The position numbers and the translations under genes are program-made. Under the pieces are notes generated by a model. That model saw nothing but the letters and a program-made list of their open reading frames with translations, made no database searches and was not told where the DNA came from. A DNA stretch of 64,000 nt from an uncultured Flavobacteriaceae bacterium (GTDB lineage: Bacteria > Bacteroidota > Bacteroidia > Flavobacteriales > Flavobacteriaceae), in assembly GCA_943789305.1 (NCBI GenBank), contig CALSTP010000001.1, forward strand, positions 410,178 through 474,177, read 5' to 3'. Shown piece after piece: positions 8,471 through 18,700 of this stretch. The first letter of the stretch is position 1, and every line of letters starts with the position of its first letter.

Positions 8471-9097
8471 TTATTTTGCTTTAAGTTTTGGACGGGCATA
8501 CGTAAATCGTTCAATTAGTTTTGGGATTGCATAACCATCAAGGCCATTTATTGCAACTACACCGCCTTTATCTAATTGTACCCAACCATCTTCAAGGAGC
8601 ATCTCTTCATCGATAAAGATATGTTCTATTTGACCAACAATTATCGAAGTATCATTCTCTTTGATTTGATATTCATTAAGGTATCGACAACCTAATTGTA
8701 ATGGAGCATTCTTCACAAAAGGAGCTTTTATTCCTTCTTTGTACTCTTCCACCAAAGAAGTTTGATCAAACTCTGAAATTTCTTCCGGGTATTTGGCTGA
8801 TGTATGATGTGCATCTTCTATTTGGCTTTGATGGATGTGATTGATTGTAAAGAGTCCATTTTTTTTCATGTTCTGATGCGAATGTCTCGGGACTGATGTT
8901 GGACGAAGAATAAAACCTATTAATGGTGGATTACTTCCCAGGTGAACAACTGAATTGAAGACAGCAAGATTTGTCTTTCCATTTTCAGACTGTGTACCGA
9001 TTAAATTTGCCGATTTATATCCCGTACAACTGTTAATCATGTTCAATCTATAAATTGATGACATTTGATCTATATCCTCTTTTGAGAAATGCTTCAT
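8471..9097 (-). CDS. Flavin reductase-like domain protein (FMN-binding split barrel)
   Basis: 208 aa of the flavin-reductase-like split-barrel family. The N-terminal region has SxxxT..G.K..NL.........N.AVFN.VVHLGSNPP pattern residues, followed by a FILRPTSVPRHSHQN segment. Members bind FMN and many are oxidoreductases. The bacterial flavobacterial form sits next to O-methyltransferase genes. The exact substrate is unknown. Confidence 0.82.
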   Translation of the reverse strand: MKHFSKEDIDQMSSIYRLNMINSCTGYKSANLIGTQSENGKTNLAVFNSVVHLGSNPPLIGFILRPTSVPRHSHQNMKKNGLFTINHIHQSQIEDAHHTSAKYPEEISEFDQTSLVEEYKEGIKAPFVKNAPLQLGCRYLNEYQIKENDTSIIVGQIEHIFIDEEMLLEDGWVQLDKGGVVAINGLDGYAIPKLIERFTYARPKLKAK

Positions 9098-9148
9098 TTT
9101 TTTGGATTAAATATAAGGGTTGCAAAGTATTTTTTAAACAGAAAAATT

Positions 9149-9355
9149 TCAACTATTGTTTTTGTCTTCCTCTTTCATGATTTGAAATAATAAAAAACCA
9201 ACTCCCATAATAAGACAGATTAAGTATATGAAGTGCTTGTGTATTTCAATTCCTTTAAAAGAACCGTTCAACACATATTTATCAATGACGCTAATAAAGC
9301 TAAAAAGGAAAACTAGAATAAAAAGAGGTCTGTACCTATTGAAGAAGCTTTTCAT
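9149..9355 (-). CDS. Small two-helix membrane protein
   Basis: 68 aa with two predicted transmembrane helices (about residues 10-25 and 40-58) and a basic N-terminus and acidic C-terminus. I do not recognise the family. I prefer this strand over the overlapping plus-strand frame because of its membrane-protein layout and ATG start. The function is unknown. Confidence 0.55.
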   Translation of the reverse strand: MKSFFNRYRPLFILVFLFSFISVIDKYVLNGSFKGIEIHKHFIYLICLIMGVGFLLFQIMKEEDKNNS

Positions 9356-9460
9356 AGAAAAACAATTTGATTATTATGATGTAAAATACAAAAGATTAAC
9401 TAATAATTTTATTTATAAATAATTAATAATTATAGTAAATAATTGTTTTATTTTTACAAT

Positions 9461-10465
9461 ATGCATTTTGTAAGAGTAAAAGCTATCATTTGCGTTTTTT
9501 TGTGTGTTCTTCAGTTTACTGTAAGTTGTACAGCACCTGTATTTGAAATTCCAAAAAAATCAGATCAATTTGCGGATTGGGAAAATGAGGGGAAGATAAA
9601 CGCATCCTTCATTGCTTCAGGTCGATCAGTTGCTTCTACAAGTAATTCTGGATCTCCATCACTATCAGTAAGTTACATTGCAACTGCACCTAATGTTGAT
9701 TCTGTTTTATGGCAATTTCCTGGAGGAAACCCAGCTTCTTCAACTTTGGTTCAACAAGACGTAACTTATTCAAATTTTGGAACTTATGATGTTGGCCTCA
9801 GGGTTTCGAACTTAGATGACACCGATTACAGATTTTTGGAAAATTATGTTAGCTTATATTACAAAGACGACTGGTCCTTTGGTGCAGACAGTTGGGCAGT
9901 AACCGGAACTACAGCTGCGACAGATTTTGTCCCCTTTGTAGATCCGATTGGATCATCATGGATTTACGTACCGCATACAATCGCTAATGAAGCGGTATGT
10001 GTAAAATCATTTACGGGTTTTCCATCCAATAATCTCAATTTAGAATTTGAATATAAGCTTGAACGTATTCCAAACTTATATTTAGCGACTAATTACCAGG
10101 TTAGTTCTACATCAATTACCGTTTCTGGAACAACAGAAACAACAACCTTTACCTTGTCTAATTTAGTTAGTCCAACGCAATATGTAGAAGCAGATTCTTC
10201 ACCCACTCCAACCAAATTTACCTCTCCAACAACTTATCCTGGTCAAAGACGCTTGACTTTAAACTACAATAACATTCCTATTTGGACAACCTCTAAAATG
10301 ACAGAGGGAATCTTTAGAAGGGTTAAATTATCGTTACCCTCACTTGAAAACTTTAATTTAAGTTATGAGATTTCGGCAAACACCAAAAACGCATCTGGTG
10401 TTATTGAATATCCATTCCAAACAGATATAAGGAACATTACCATTAAATTGGATAACTCTAAATAA
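9461..10465 (+). CDS. PKD-domain-like lipoprotein
   Basis: 334 aa. The N-terminus is a lipoprotein signal peptide with a lipobox ending at C23 (TVSC). A PKD-like beta-sandwich follows (about residues 50-125), with VDSVLWQFPGGNPASS and a 'YSNFGTYDVGLRV' ending typical of PKD repeats. The remainder is beta-rich and Ser/Thr-rich. A TTG at 9443 would extend it by 6 residues; the ATG at 9461 places the signal peptide correctly. Probably an outer-membrane or surface lipoprotein of unknown function. It stands alone and ends 9 bp before a convergent gene. Confidence 0.78.
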   Translation: MHFVRVKAIICVFLCVLQFTVSCTAPVFEIPKKSDQFADWENEGKINASFIASGRSVASTSNSGSPSLSVSYIATAPNVDSVLWQFPGGNPASSTLVQQDVTYSNFGTYDVGLRVSNLDDTDYRFLENYVSLYYKDDWSFGADSWAVTGTTAATDFVPFVDPIGSSWIYVPHTIANEAVCVKSFTGFPSNNLNLEFEYKLERIPNLYLATNYQVSSTSITVSGTTETTTFTLSNLVSPTQYVEADSSPTPTKFTSPTTYPGQRRLTLNYNNIPIWTTSKMTEGIFRRVKLSLPSLENFNLSYEISANTKNASGVIEYPFQTDIRNITIKLDNSK

Positions 10466-10474
10466 TTTGCGTTT

Positions 10475-11863
10475 TTAAATTATCCGTCTGGGATTAAGAA
10501 TATTTTGAGGGTCAAATGTTATTTTAAGAGTTTTCATCATTTCTATTTCTTCATCAGATCTGCTTGTAAATAGGTACTCTTTTTTGTGTAAACCGATTCC
10601 GTGCTCTGCAGATACAGAGCCCCCAATTTCTTTCAGGGGTTTATAAATAATAAAATTAATTGCATCAATTATTTCATGATTATTTTCTTTTTTTCCAATA
10701 ATAAAATGAATATTGCCGTCTGCAACATGGCCGAATGGGAAAACACGTTCAACAAAAGGGAGTTTTTCAAGTTCAAAAATCATCTGGTCAACGAGTTCTC
10801 CAATAAGTGGAATAGGAATACTGATATCAAAATGTTGGTCATAATTTGCCAGCGCTGCCAAAACAGAAACATCTTCCCTGATTTGCCAAATTGAATTCAA
10901 TTCTCGCTCAGATTGGGCCATAACACCATCTTCAATCAATTCCGCTTCAAGTGCTTGTCCAATAAGGTTTTCGAGGCGTTTATAATCCTGCTCTGCTTGG
11001 CTTCCTAAACTTTCGATAAATACATAATAATTGTATTCTTGGGCTAAAGGAGCTGTTAGATGAGAGGGTTCGGAAGTCATCGCTTTAAAGGTTCTTTTCC
11101 ACATCAATTCAAAACCACTTAGTGTTCCCGCAAGATTTTGTTCTAAAAATTTCAACAGATTAACTACATTTTCATAATTTTCGATTCCAACAATAGCAGA
11201 GGAACGACTGGTCGGAGCCTCGCAAAGTCTTAAAATAACTTTAGTTACAACCCCAAGGGTTCCTTCTGATCCAATAAATAATTGTTTTAAGTCATAACCC
11301 GAATTATCTTTTATGATTTTTTTAAGGGAAGAAATTATCGTTCCGTCTGGAAGCACTGCTTCAACACCGAGAACCATTTGGCGTGTCATACCGTATTTAA
11401 AAACTCTTAGCCCACCAGCATTAGTGGATACAACACCTCCAATTTGAGCAGAACCTTTTGCCCCAAAACTCATTGGGAGTAAAAGATTTTTTGCTTTTGC
11501 TGCATCAATAAGATTTTCCAATATTGCACCAGCTTGAGCCGTTATTGTTCTGCTTTGACTATCAATTTCTTCAATTGCATTCATTTTATCTAAAGCTATT
11601 ACCAACTGATGTTTTTGTGTTTCGGTTCCTCCAACAAGATTAGTAACTCCTCCATGAATAATCACTTCTTGTTTGTTACGATTACAAAGCATCATAATTT
11701 TCGAAACTTCTTCAGTAGTTTTTGGATAAACAACAGCTAATGCTTCAAGAGGAATGTCCGTTTTCCAAATGTGAGTAAAACGATTTTTTTCTGCACCTGA
11801 ATGAAGAATATTATTTCCACCAAGAATGTTGATTAAGCTTTCGATTAAATTTTGATTCATCAT
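10475..11863 (-). CDS. FAD-binding oxidoreductase, GlcD / D-2-hydroxyacid dehydrogenase-like
   Basis: 462 aa. The N-terminal PCMH-type FAD-binding domain (about 30-215) has HGGVTNLVGG, GAILENL, PMSFGAKGSAQIGG and NAGGLRVFKYG motifs, and the C-terminal FAD-oxidase domain carries a HVADGNIHF motif and the terminal HGIG signature. The family oxidises D-lactate, glycolate or D-2-hydroxyglutarate using FAD. The first ATG is at 11863; a TTG 6 bp earlier is unlikely. It begins 6 bp after the stop of CoA-transferase subunit B and is the last gene of the ald-scoA-scoB unit. The substrate cannot be decided. Confidence 0.83.
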   Translation of the reverse strand: MMNQNLIESLINILGGNNILHSGAEKNRFTHIWKTDIPLEALAVVYPKTTEEVSKIMMLCNRNKQEVIIHGGVTNLVGGTETQKHQLVIALDKMNAIEEIDSQSRTITAQAGAILENLIDAAKAKNLLLPMSFGAKGSAQIGGVVSTNAGGLRVFKYGMTRQMVLGVEAVLPDGTIISSLKKIIKDNSGYDLKQLFIGSEGTLGVVTKVILRLCEAPTSRSSAIVGIENYENVVNLLKFLEQNLAGTLSGFELMWKRTFKAMTSEPSHLTAPLAQEYNYYVFIESLGSQAEQDYKRLENLIGQALEAELIEDGVMAQSERELNSIWQIREDVSVLAALANYDQHFDISIPIPLIGELVDQMIFELEKLPFVERVFPFGHVADGNIHFIIGKKENNHEIIDAINFIIYKPLKEIGGSVSAEHGIGLHKKEYLFTSRSDEEIEMMKTLKITFDPQNILNPRRII

Positions 11864-11869
11864 TTTCAA

Positions 11870-12526
11870 TTAAAAAGACATTTCACGAATCTCTTCTCCA
11901 AGAGTAAGATCTCCTTCTGTTGCTTGGATTATTTCTTCAATACTTACTCCAGGAGCGGTTTCACGCAAAATAAATCCATTTGGGCCAATATCTAAAACTG
12001 CTAGTTCAGTAACAATTTTTTTAACACAATTCACTCCAGTTAATGGAAGTGTACACTTTTTTAACAATTTGGATATTCCAGTCCTGTTGGTATGCATCAT
12101 TGCAACAATTATATTTTCAGCTGAGGCAACCAAGTCCATCGCACCTCCCATTCCTTTAACCATTTTACCTGGAATTTTCCAATTTGCGATGTCACCAGTT
12201 TGAGACACTTCCATTGCACCGAGAACAGTAAGGTCAATGTGCTTACCTCGAATCATTGCAAAACTGGTTGACGAATCGAAAAATGAAGCACCTAAAAGCG
12301 TCGTAATGGTCTGTTTTCCAGCGTTGATTAGATCAGCATCTTCGTCTCCTTCAAGAGGGAAGGGTCCCATCCCTAAAACCCCATTTTCACTCTGGAATTC
12401 AACATTAATATCTTTTGAAATATAATTGGCTACAAGGGTTGGTATTCCGATTCCCAAATTCACATAATATCCATTTTTTAATTCTTGAGCTATCCGTTTA
12501 GCAATTCCGTTTTTGTCTAAGGGCAT
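11870..12526 (-). CDS. scoB: 3-oxoacid CoA-transferase, subunit B
   Basis: 218 aa. The catalytic-glutamate motif SENG is present in [12 protein letters not shown], near residue 49, with the typical N-terminus ([20 protein letters not shown]). Together with subunit A it transfers CoA from succinyl-CoA to acetoacetate or related 3-oxoacids. It starts 4 bp after subunit A ends, so the two are translationally linked. It belongs to the minus-strand operon beginning with ald. Confidence 0.92.
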   Translation of the reverse strand: MPLDKNGIAKRIAQELKNGYYVNLGIGIPTLVANYISKDINVEFQSENGVLGMGPFPLEGDEDADLINAGKQTITTLLGASFFDSSTSFAMIRGKHIDLTVLGAMEVSQTGDIANWKIPGKMVKGMGGAMDLVASAENIIVAMMHTNRTGISKLLKKCTLPLTGVNCVKKIVTELAVLDIGPNGFILRETAPGVSIEEIIQATEGDLTLGEEIREMSF

Positions 12527-12530
12527 AATT

Positions 12531-13232
12531 TTATGTTTTGTGTCGAATTGTGCGTTGTTCTATTCTTTTTTCATAATTAGTTCCTTCAAATATTCGTTGA
12601 ACAAAAATACCCGGAACGTGAACTTCATTGGGATCTAGATTTCCTACAGGAACCAATTCTTCGACTTCAGCTACGGTAATTTTAGCTGCACCACACATTA
12701 TGGGGTTAAAATTTCGAGCACTACCCTTAAAAATTAAATTTCCAGCTTCATCCCCTTTCCATGCTTTGATAAATCCAAAATCAGCTTTAAATGCATTTTC
12801 TAACACATGCATTTTCCCATTAAACTCACGTACTTCTTTTGCTTGAGCAATTTCTGTCCCAAAACCTGCTGGAGTGTAGAAAGCAGGTATGCCTGCTTGA
12901 GCTGCTCTAGCACGTTCTGCTAAAGTACCCTGAGGTATGAGCTCTACATCTAATTCGCCACTGAGCATTTGACGTTCAAATTCTTCATTTTCTCCTACAT
13001 AAGAAGCAATCATTTTTTTAATTTGTTTTTGCTGAAGCAATAAACCTAAACCAAAATCATCTACACCTGCATTGTTTGAAATACAACATAGATTTGTTAT
13101 TTTTAGTCGAACCAATTCAGCAATTGCATTTTCTGGAATTCCACATAAACCAAAGCCTCCTAATAAAAGGGTCATATTGTTCTGTACTCCTTTTAGAGCC
13201 TCCGATACATTAGGTACAATTTTATTAATCAT
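12531..13232 (-). CDS. scoA: 3-oxoacid CoA-transferase, subunit A
   Basis: 233 aa with the subunit A glycine-rich motif [13 protein letters not shown] and the [13 protein letters not shown] segment. The length is typical of ScoA. It pairs with scoB and follows alanine dehydrogenase by 12 bp. The probable role is acetoacetate/ketone-body or branched-chain amino-acid carbon activation using succinyl-CoA. Confidence 0.92.
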   Translation of the reverse strand: MINKIVPNVSEALKGVQNNMTLLLGGFGLCGIPENAIAELVRLKITNLCCISNNAGVDDFGLGLLLQQKQIKKMIASYVGENEEFERQMLSGELDVELIPQGTLAERARAAQAGIPAFYTPAGFGTEIAQAKEVREFNGKMHVLENAFKADFGFIKAWKGDEAGNLIFKGSARNFNPIMCGAAKITVAEVEELVPVGNLDPNEVHVPGIFVQRIFEGTNYEKRIEQRTIRHKT

Positions 13233-13244
13233 CCAGTAATTTAA

Positions 13245-14360
13245 TTAAACTAAAACAGTTTCTAACATCTGATGTGGAAGGTTGAACGCATTTGCAATTG
13301 GCTCATATACAATTTGACCATTAATTATGTTAAGTCCTTTTGCTAACCCTTCATTAGCTTTGCATGCTTTTTTCCATCCCTTAGCTGCAATAACTCTGGC
13401 ATATGGAAGAGTTACATTGTTTAGAGCCTGTGTTGAGGTAATAGGGACAGCCCCTGGAATATTTGCTACACAATAGTGTAAAATACCATCTTCTATAAAG
13501 GTAGGATTTTCATGAGTAGTTGGAACACAAGTTTCAAAACACCCTCCTTGATCAACAGCTACGTCGACAAGAACAGTACCTTTGGTCATTTCTCCAAGCA
13601 TCTCTTTGGTAATTAATTTTGGAGCTTTAGCTCCTGGGATTAAGATTGCTCCAATAATTAAGTCAGCTGTTTTGATAAGTCTTCGGATTGTGTCTTCAGA
13701 TGAATAAAGAGGAGTTACATTTGGGGGAAGAATTTCAGATAAATATCGAAGTCGATCCATGTTTATGTCCAAAATTGTTACTTCAGCTCCGAGTCCAGCA
13801 GCCATTTTAGCAGCTTCAGTTCCAACTACCCCCCCTCCAAGAATAACAACCTTTGCTGGCGGAACTCCAGGCACCCCTCCCAATAAAACACCTTTTCCAT
13901 GTTGAGGTTTTTCTAGATATTTAGCACCTTGTTGAACAGACATTCGACCAGCTACTTCAGACATTGGTATTAATAAAGGAAGTCTTTTTAAATGGTCTTC
14001 TACCGTTTCATAGGAAATACAAATTGCTTTGCGTGCTTGCATGCCTACTGTTAATTCTTCGGAAGAAGCAAAGTGAAAATAAGTAAATATAATTTGTCCT
14101 TCACGGATCAAATTATATTCAGTAGATAAAGGTTCTTTTACTTTTACGATCATTTCACTTTTTGCGTAAACAGATGCTGCATCAGTTAATATTTTAGCTC
14201 CTACATTAAGGTATTCTTGATTTGTAAAACCACTGCCTAGACCTGCTGAGCGTTCAACATAAACTGTATTAAGATCTTTTATCAATTCTGATACACTAGC
14301 AGGAGTTAGACCAACTCTATTTTCATTGTTTTTTATTTCTTTGACTACACCTATTATCAT
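13245..14360 (-). CDS. ald: Alanine dehydrogenase
   Basis: 371 aa, the normal length. The N-terminus MIIGVVKEIKNNENRVGLTP is diagnostic of alanine dehydrogenase and transhydrogenase-alpha, and the Rossmann motif VILGGGVVGTEAAKMAAGLG binds NAD. It interconverts L-alanine and pyruvate with NH3. It heads a four-gene operon with scoA, scoB and a GlcD-like FAD dehydrogenase. A weak -10-like box (TACATTTA) lies about 25 bp upstream. Confidence 0.94.
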   Translation of the reverse strand: MIIGVVKEIKNNENRVGLTPASVSELIKDLNTVYVERSAGLGSGFTNQEYLNVGAKILTDAASVYAKSEMIVKVKEPLSTEYNLIREGQIIFTYFHFASSEELTVGMQARKAICISYETVEDHLKRLPLLIPMSEVAGRMSVQQGAKYLEKPQHGKGVLLGGVPGVPPAKVVILGGGVVGTEAAKMAAGLGAEVTILDINMDRLRYLSEILPPNVTPLYSSEDTIRRLIKTADLIIGAILIPGAKAPKLITKEMLGEMTKGTVLVDVAVDQGGCFETCVPTTHENPTFIEDGILHYCVANIPGAVPITSTQALNNVTLPYARVIAAKGWKKACKANEGLAKGLNIINGQIVYEPIANAFNLPHQMLETVLV

Positions 14361-14504
14361 AATTGTAATATGTAAATTTTCAATAAATGTACTTATTTTT
14401 TTAAATCTAAAATACTTTTAAACTACTGATTTTAAGAGTCTAATTGTAGGTTTAAGCTTTGGGTTTATTTTCCCAAAATCTTGGATGGAAAACCTTTGTT
14501 TTTA

Positions 14505-14535
14505 TTGGTCTAAGCTTTTAAAAAAAGTATCTTTG
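14505..14535 (+). promoter_or_regulatory. Candidate promoter (TTG-N20-TATCTTTG) directly before the DUF1456 gene
   Basis: TTG at 14505-14507 and an exact TAnnTTTG box at 14528-14535, separated by 20 bp. The ATG at 14539 is only 3 bp after the box, so a transcript from this promoter would be almost leaderless. Confidence 0.4.
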
Positions 14536-14538
14536 AGC

Positions 14539-14766
14539 ATGGCATTAACAAACAACGATATCTTTAAAAAACTTCGTGTAGCTCACAAGCTGAGAGACGT
14601 TGATATTATAGAAATATGTAAATTGGTTGACTTCAAAGTATCAAAGGGAGAGTTGGGTGCATTCTTTAGAAATGAAAACCACCCAAAGTATATGGAATGC
14701 GGCGATCAAATTCTTAGAAATTTTTTAAATGGATTAGTAATTCATTTAAGAGGTACTAAAAAGTGA
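14539..14766 (+). CDS. DUF1456 (YehS-like) family protein
   Basis: 75 aa with the recognisable DUF1456 sequence MALTNNDIFKKLRVAHKLRD and a conserved GAFFRNENHPKY then CGDQILRNFLNGL. E. coli YehS carries two copies of this domain; this protein has one. The frame is open from 14485, but the extra 18 residues are not domain-like. The function is unknown. Confidence 0.8.
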   Translation: MALTNNDIFKKLRVAHKLRDVDIIEICKLVDFKVSKGELGAFFRNENHPKYMECGDQILRNFLNGLVIHLRGTKK

Positions 14767-15005
14767 TTGTTCTTTTTAAAAGAATCATAATATATATAAA
14801 AGCAATGTTAAGTATACTTTAACAACAAGGCAAAAGTTGTTGATTTGTACATTTACACCCCCCAATATTTATTATTGAATAGTTTTTTTTATTCGAAAAT
14901 ATCATATTAACAATTTTTTCTCAAAAATTAAATAGGGACTTATGTAAAATTTTATTCGATTGTATTTTTGTTGTGAAATGATATTTAATCTATAATCCCA
15001 AGGCA

Positions 15006-15356
15006 ATGAAAACAATCTTATTTTTAGCACTAACAACAATATTATCTACAAACAATTTTACTGAAAAGAACAATAAAGTTAGCATTCAACAATTTATTGA
15101 AGCAATTGAATCGGAAGATTTTGAATTGGTTGAGAATGCTTTGAAAAGTAGAATGATTTCTGCAAATCAAAAATTCAATGGTAAAACCTTACTGATTTAC
15201 GCAGTGATTAGTGACAAAGCTGAAATGATTAACTTGTTGGTTAGATATGGAGCAAACCTAAATACTCCTGCAGATGATGGTCTGACTCCGATGGAATATG
15301 CTGAAAAATTAAATAAAATATACGCTAAGGCTGAAATCATAGTCATAACTGCGTAA
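15006..15356 (+). CDS. Secreted ankyrin-repeat protein
   Basis: 116 aa. A short N-terminal hydrophobic segment (residues 1-15) may be a signal peptide. About two ankyrin repeats follow: a NGKTLLIYAVISDKAEMI...LLVRYGANLN unit and then DDGLTPMEYAEKL. Ankyrin repeats mediate protein binding; no partner is evident. It stands alone between gaps of 239 and 420 bp. Confidence 0.7.
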   Translation: MKTILFLALTTILSTNNFTEKNNKVSIQQFIEAIESEDFELVENALKSRMISANQKFNGKTLLIYAVISDKAEMINLLVRYGANLNTPADDGLTPMEYAEKLNKIYAKAEIIVITA

Positions 15357-15776
15357 TATAGTTGTTGTTGAATTTATTTTATTCTGTCACTAGGAAATCC
15401 TAATCAGGTCTGATAATCCTAGTTTTTAAAGAAGAAATACTGACTTATTGAATTCTCAAAATTAGTATTTCCTAGTGAAGATTAAATGAATTATTTTTTA
15501 TTGAATTCAATACATTTTTTAATCACTTTTGGTCATGCTTTATACATAACAACTCAATTGAAAAAATGTTCTGTAACATTCTTTTTTGGAGGAATAAACT
15601 GACTTAACACACTCCAAGTATATAATTATCATGTTTTTTTTGATTTATTGTAATTGAGAAGTGAATTAAATAAAAATTATTAAGTTATTATAATCCAGCT
15701 CTTTTGCTTTTCATGATGTTTTATATCCACCATTTTTTATACCTTTAAAGATGAAGTAAACAACAAAAATTTATTC
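15357..15776. other. 420-bp gene-free gap with nested inverted repeats
   Basis: I see no plausible coding frame on either strand. The left part (15388-15477) holds the nested inverted repeats listed separately. The right part is AT-rich and contains no exact TAnnTTTG box with a paired TTG, so the promoter of the large downstream gene is not obvious. Confidence 0.6.
15388..15477. repeat. 17-bp imperfect inverted repeat with inner palindromes
   Basis: Left arm CACTAGGAAATCCTAAT (15388-15404) and right arm ATTAGTATTTCCTAGTG (15461-15477) are complementary at 16 of 17 positions across a 56-bp spacer. Inside lie ATCAG-GT-CTGAT (15402-15413) and an 8-bp stem GAAATACT/AGTATTTC (15434-15441 with 15464-15471). 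The alternative stems share the right arm, so they could be competing RNA structures or the ends of a small mobile-element relic. Confidence 0.6.
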
Positions 15777-18700
15777 ATGAAAACTACCTTTTCTTTTCTG
15801 TCTTTGTTCTTAACATTATTTTTAAATGCCCAAGATTTTTCTACAACTTGGCTTAAAGAAGTCGCACCTCGAAACATTGGTCCTGGAGGAATGAGTGGAC
15901 GAATTACATCAATCGATGTAGTAGTTTCAAATCCAAATATTATGTATGTAGGTACTGCGTCTGGCGGTTTATGGAAATCTACTAGTGGAGGAGTGACCTG
16001 GAACCCTATTTTTAATGATCAAGTTACCGCATCTGTGGGCTCTGTTGCCATTCAACAATCGAATCCTGACGTCATATGGGTTGGCACTGGAGAAGGAAAT
16101 CCAAGAAATAGCCTCAATGGTGGCTATGGGATTTTCAAATCTATAAATGGAGGAAAAACATGGAAATCAATGGGCTTGAAGAATACACGTAATATTCATA
16201 GAGTGATTATTGATCCTTCAAACCCGAATACCGTCTATGTTGCAGCAATAGGTTCTCCTTGGGGTGAGCATCCAGAACGTGGAATTTATAAAACCGTAAA
16301 TGGAGGTAAGTCATGGAAAAAAATCTTGTATGTAAATCCTAAAACAGGGTCAGCCGATTTGGTTATGGATCCAAAAAACCCTAATAAATTGATAGCTGCA
16401 ATGTGGGAACACAAAAGAGATCCATGGTTTTTTAAATCTGGAGGAAAGGGGAGTGGGCTTTATGTGAGTTTTGATGGGGGTAATAATTGGTCAAAAAAAA
16501 CAAAAGAAGATGGTTTGCCTGAAGGAGATTTAGGAAGAATAGGTCTGGCGATTGCCACCAATAAAACAAATGTTATCTATGCCCTAGTAGAGGCAAAGAA
16601 AAATGCACTTTATAAATCCGAGGATGGTGGGTTCAAATGGAAAATGGTAAACAATAAAAGTGATATTGGGAATAGACCTTTTTATTATTCAGATATAGCT
16701 GTAGATCCTCAAAATGAAAATCGTGTATTTTCTGTATTCACCTATGTTAATGTTTCACAAGATGGGGGAAAAAATTTCAGCCAATTGATGCCTGCTTATG
16801 GGGTTGAAAATGGTGTTCATCCAGATCATCATGCTTGGTGGATTCATCCCAATGACGGATCTTTTATGATTGATGGAAATGACGGTGGATTAAACATAAC
16901 AAAAGATGGAGGTAAAACATGGCGCTTTATTGGTAATATTCCAGTAGCTCAATTCTATCATATTAGTGTAGATAATGAGTACCCCTATAATGTTTATGGA
17001 GGGATGCAAGATAATGGCTCTTGGAGGGGACCAGCTTATGTATGGAAAGTTCAAGGAATTAGAAATTCTTATTGGCAAGAAATTGCATTTGGAGATGGTT
17101 TTGATGTTGTACCTGATTTAGATAATTCTCGATATGGATATGCAATGAGCCAACAGGGATACGTTTCTCGTTATGACTGGAAAACTGGAAACAATTATAT
17201 TGTTCGTCCAACCCACCCTGAGGCGGAAACAAAACTCAGATTCAATTGGAATGCAGCAATAGGTCAAGATCCTTTTGATAATAGCACAGTTTATTTTGGG
17301 AGTCAATTCGTACATAAAAGCAAGGATAAAGGTTTGACTTGGTCAGTAATTTCTCCAGATTTGACAACTAATGACCCCGAAAAACAAAAACAAAGTGAAA
17401 GTGGAGGACTAACATTAGATGCTACTGGTGCTGAAAATTATTGTACCCTTTTAGTGATAGAACCTTCATCCTTAGAAAAAAACATGTTATGGGTAGCCTC
17501 AGATGATGGAAGAGTTCATTTTACTCAAGATGGTGGAGATTCTTGGAATGAGGTAACTAAAAACATTAAGGGTCTTCCAAAGGGAAGTTGGATTACCCAG
17601 ATAAAAGCATCTAAAAGTAATAAAGGAGAAGCATTGCTGGTTGCTAATGACTACAGAAGATTTAATTTTAAACCCTATGCCTATAGAACAGTTAATTACG
17701 GTAAAACTTGGAAGCAGATTGTTGATCAATCAGACACAAAGAGCTATGCATTAAGTATTATTGAAGATCCTGTAAATCCAAATTTAATGTTTTTAGGAAC
17801 CGATGACGGGCTTTATCTTTCTTTAAACGCTGGAGAAAAATGGAGCAAGTTTGACTCAGAGGTTTTTCCAACTGTATCCGTTAAGGACCTAGTAATTCAA
17901 TCTCGAGAACAAGATTTAATTATAGGAACCTTTGGAAGAGCTGCATGGGTGTTAGACGACATTAGACCTTTAAGGGCTTTAGCTTCAAAACCAGATTTAG
18001 TTTCAAAAACGATACACCTCTTTGAGCCACCCACAGCATATTTGGCAGCATATCAACAACCCACGGGAAGTCGTTTTGGGGCTGATGCAATGTATCATGG
18101 GACAAACCGAAAATACGGTGCAATGATAACCTATTATGTAGATCCATCTTCTGAAGAAAATTCAGATCAAGAAAATAATAAATCAGAAGAAGAGAAAGAA
18201 AAGGAAAGTAAAAACAGTGTAAAAAAGGATTCTCTTACACTTACAATTTATGATGGAGAACGTTTAATTCGCACTTTAAAGAAAGAATTACCTAAGAAAA
18301 AAGGATTTTATCGTTGGTATTGGTATTTAGATGAAAAAGGGATTCCAAGACCCAGAAGAGAACCCAGAAAATCAAAAACAGAGCCTTCAGGTGTTTCCGT
18401 TAAACCAGGTAGTTACCGAATCGTATTGGCTTATGGGACAGATAAAAACGAACAACAAATTGTTGTAAAATCAGACCCTAGAATTCTAGATAATCCTGAA
18501 AATATAGAATCTGTCTATGATGCTTCAAAAAAGCTTGAAAGCTTTATGGCTAAAGCATCTGAATCTGTGAAGCAGCTTACCCAAAGCAAAAATATTCTTC
18601 TTGATTACCAAAAACTTTTTAAAGAAAACAAAACAGAGTTTGTGAAGGAGTTAACTAAAGAAATAAAAACCCAAACCAAAACATTAGATTCTTTGATATC

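Noticed and set aside
9228-9422. A 64-codon plus-strand frame overlapping the small membrane protein gene
   Set aside because: It is basic and low in complexity, has no family-like pattern, and lies antisense to a protein with clear two-helix topology.
10601-10894. A 97-codon frame antisense to the FAD dehydrogenase
   Set aside because: It lies wholly within a gene with full motif support and has an asparagine/phenylalanine-rich composition expected of a shadow frame.
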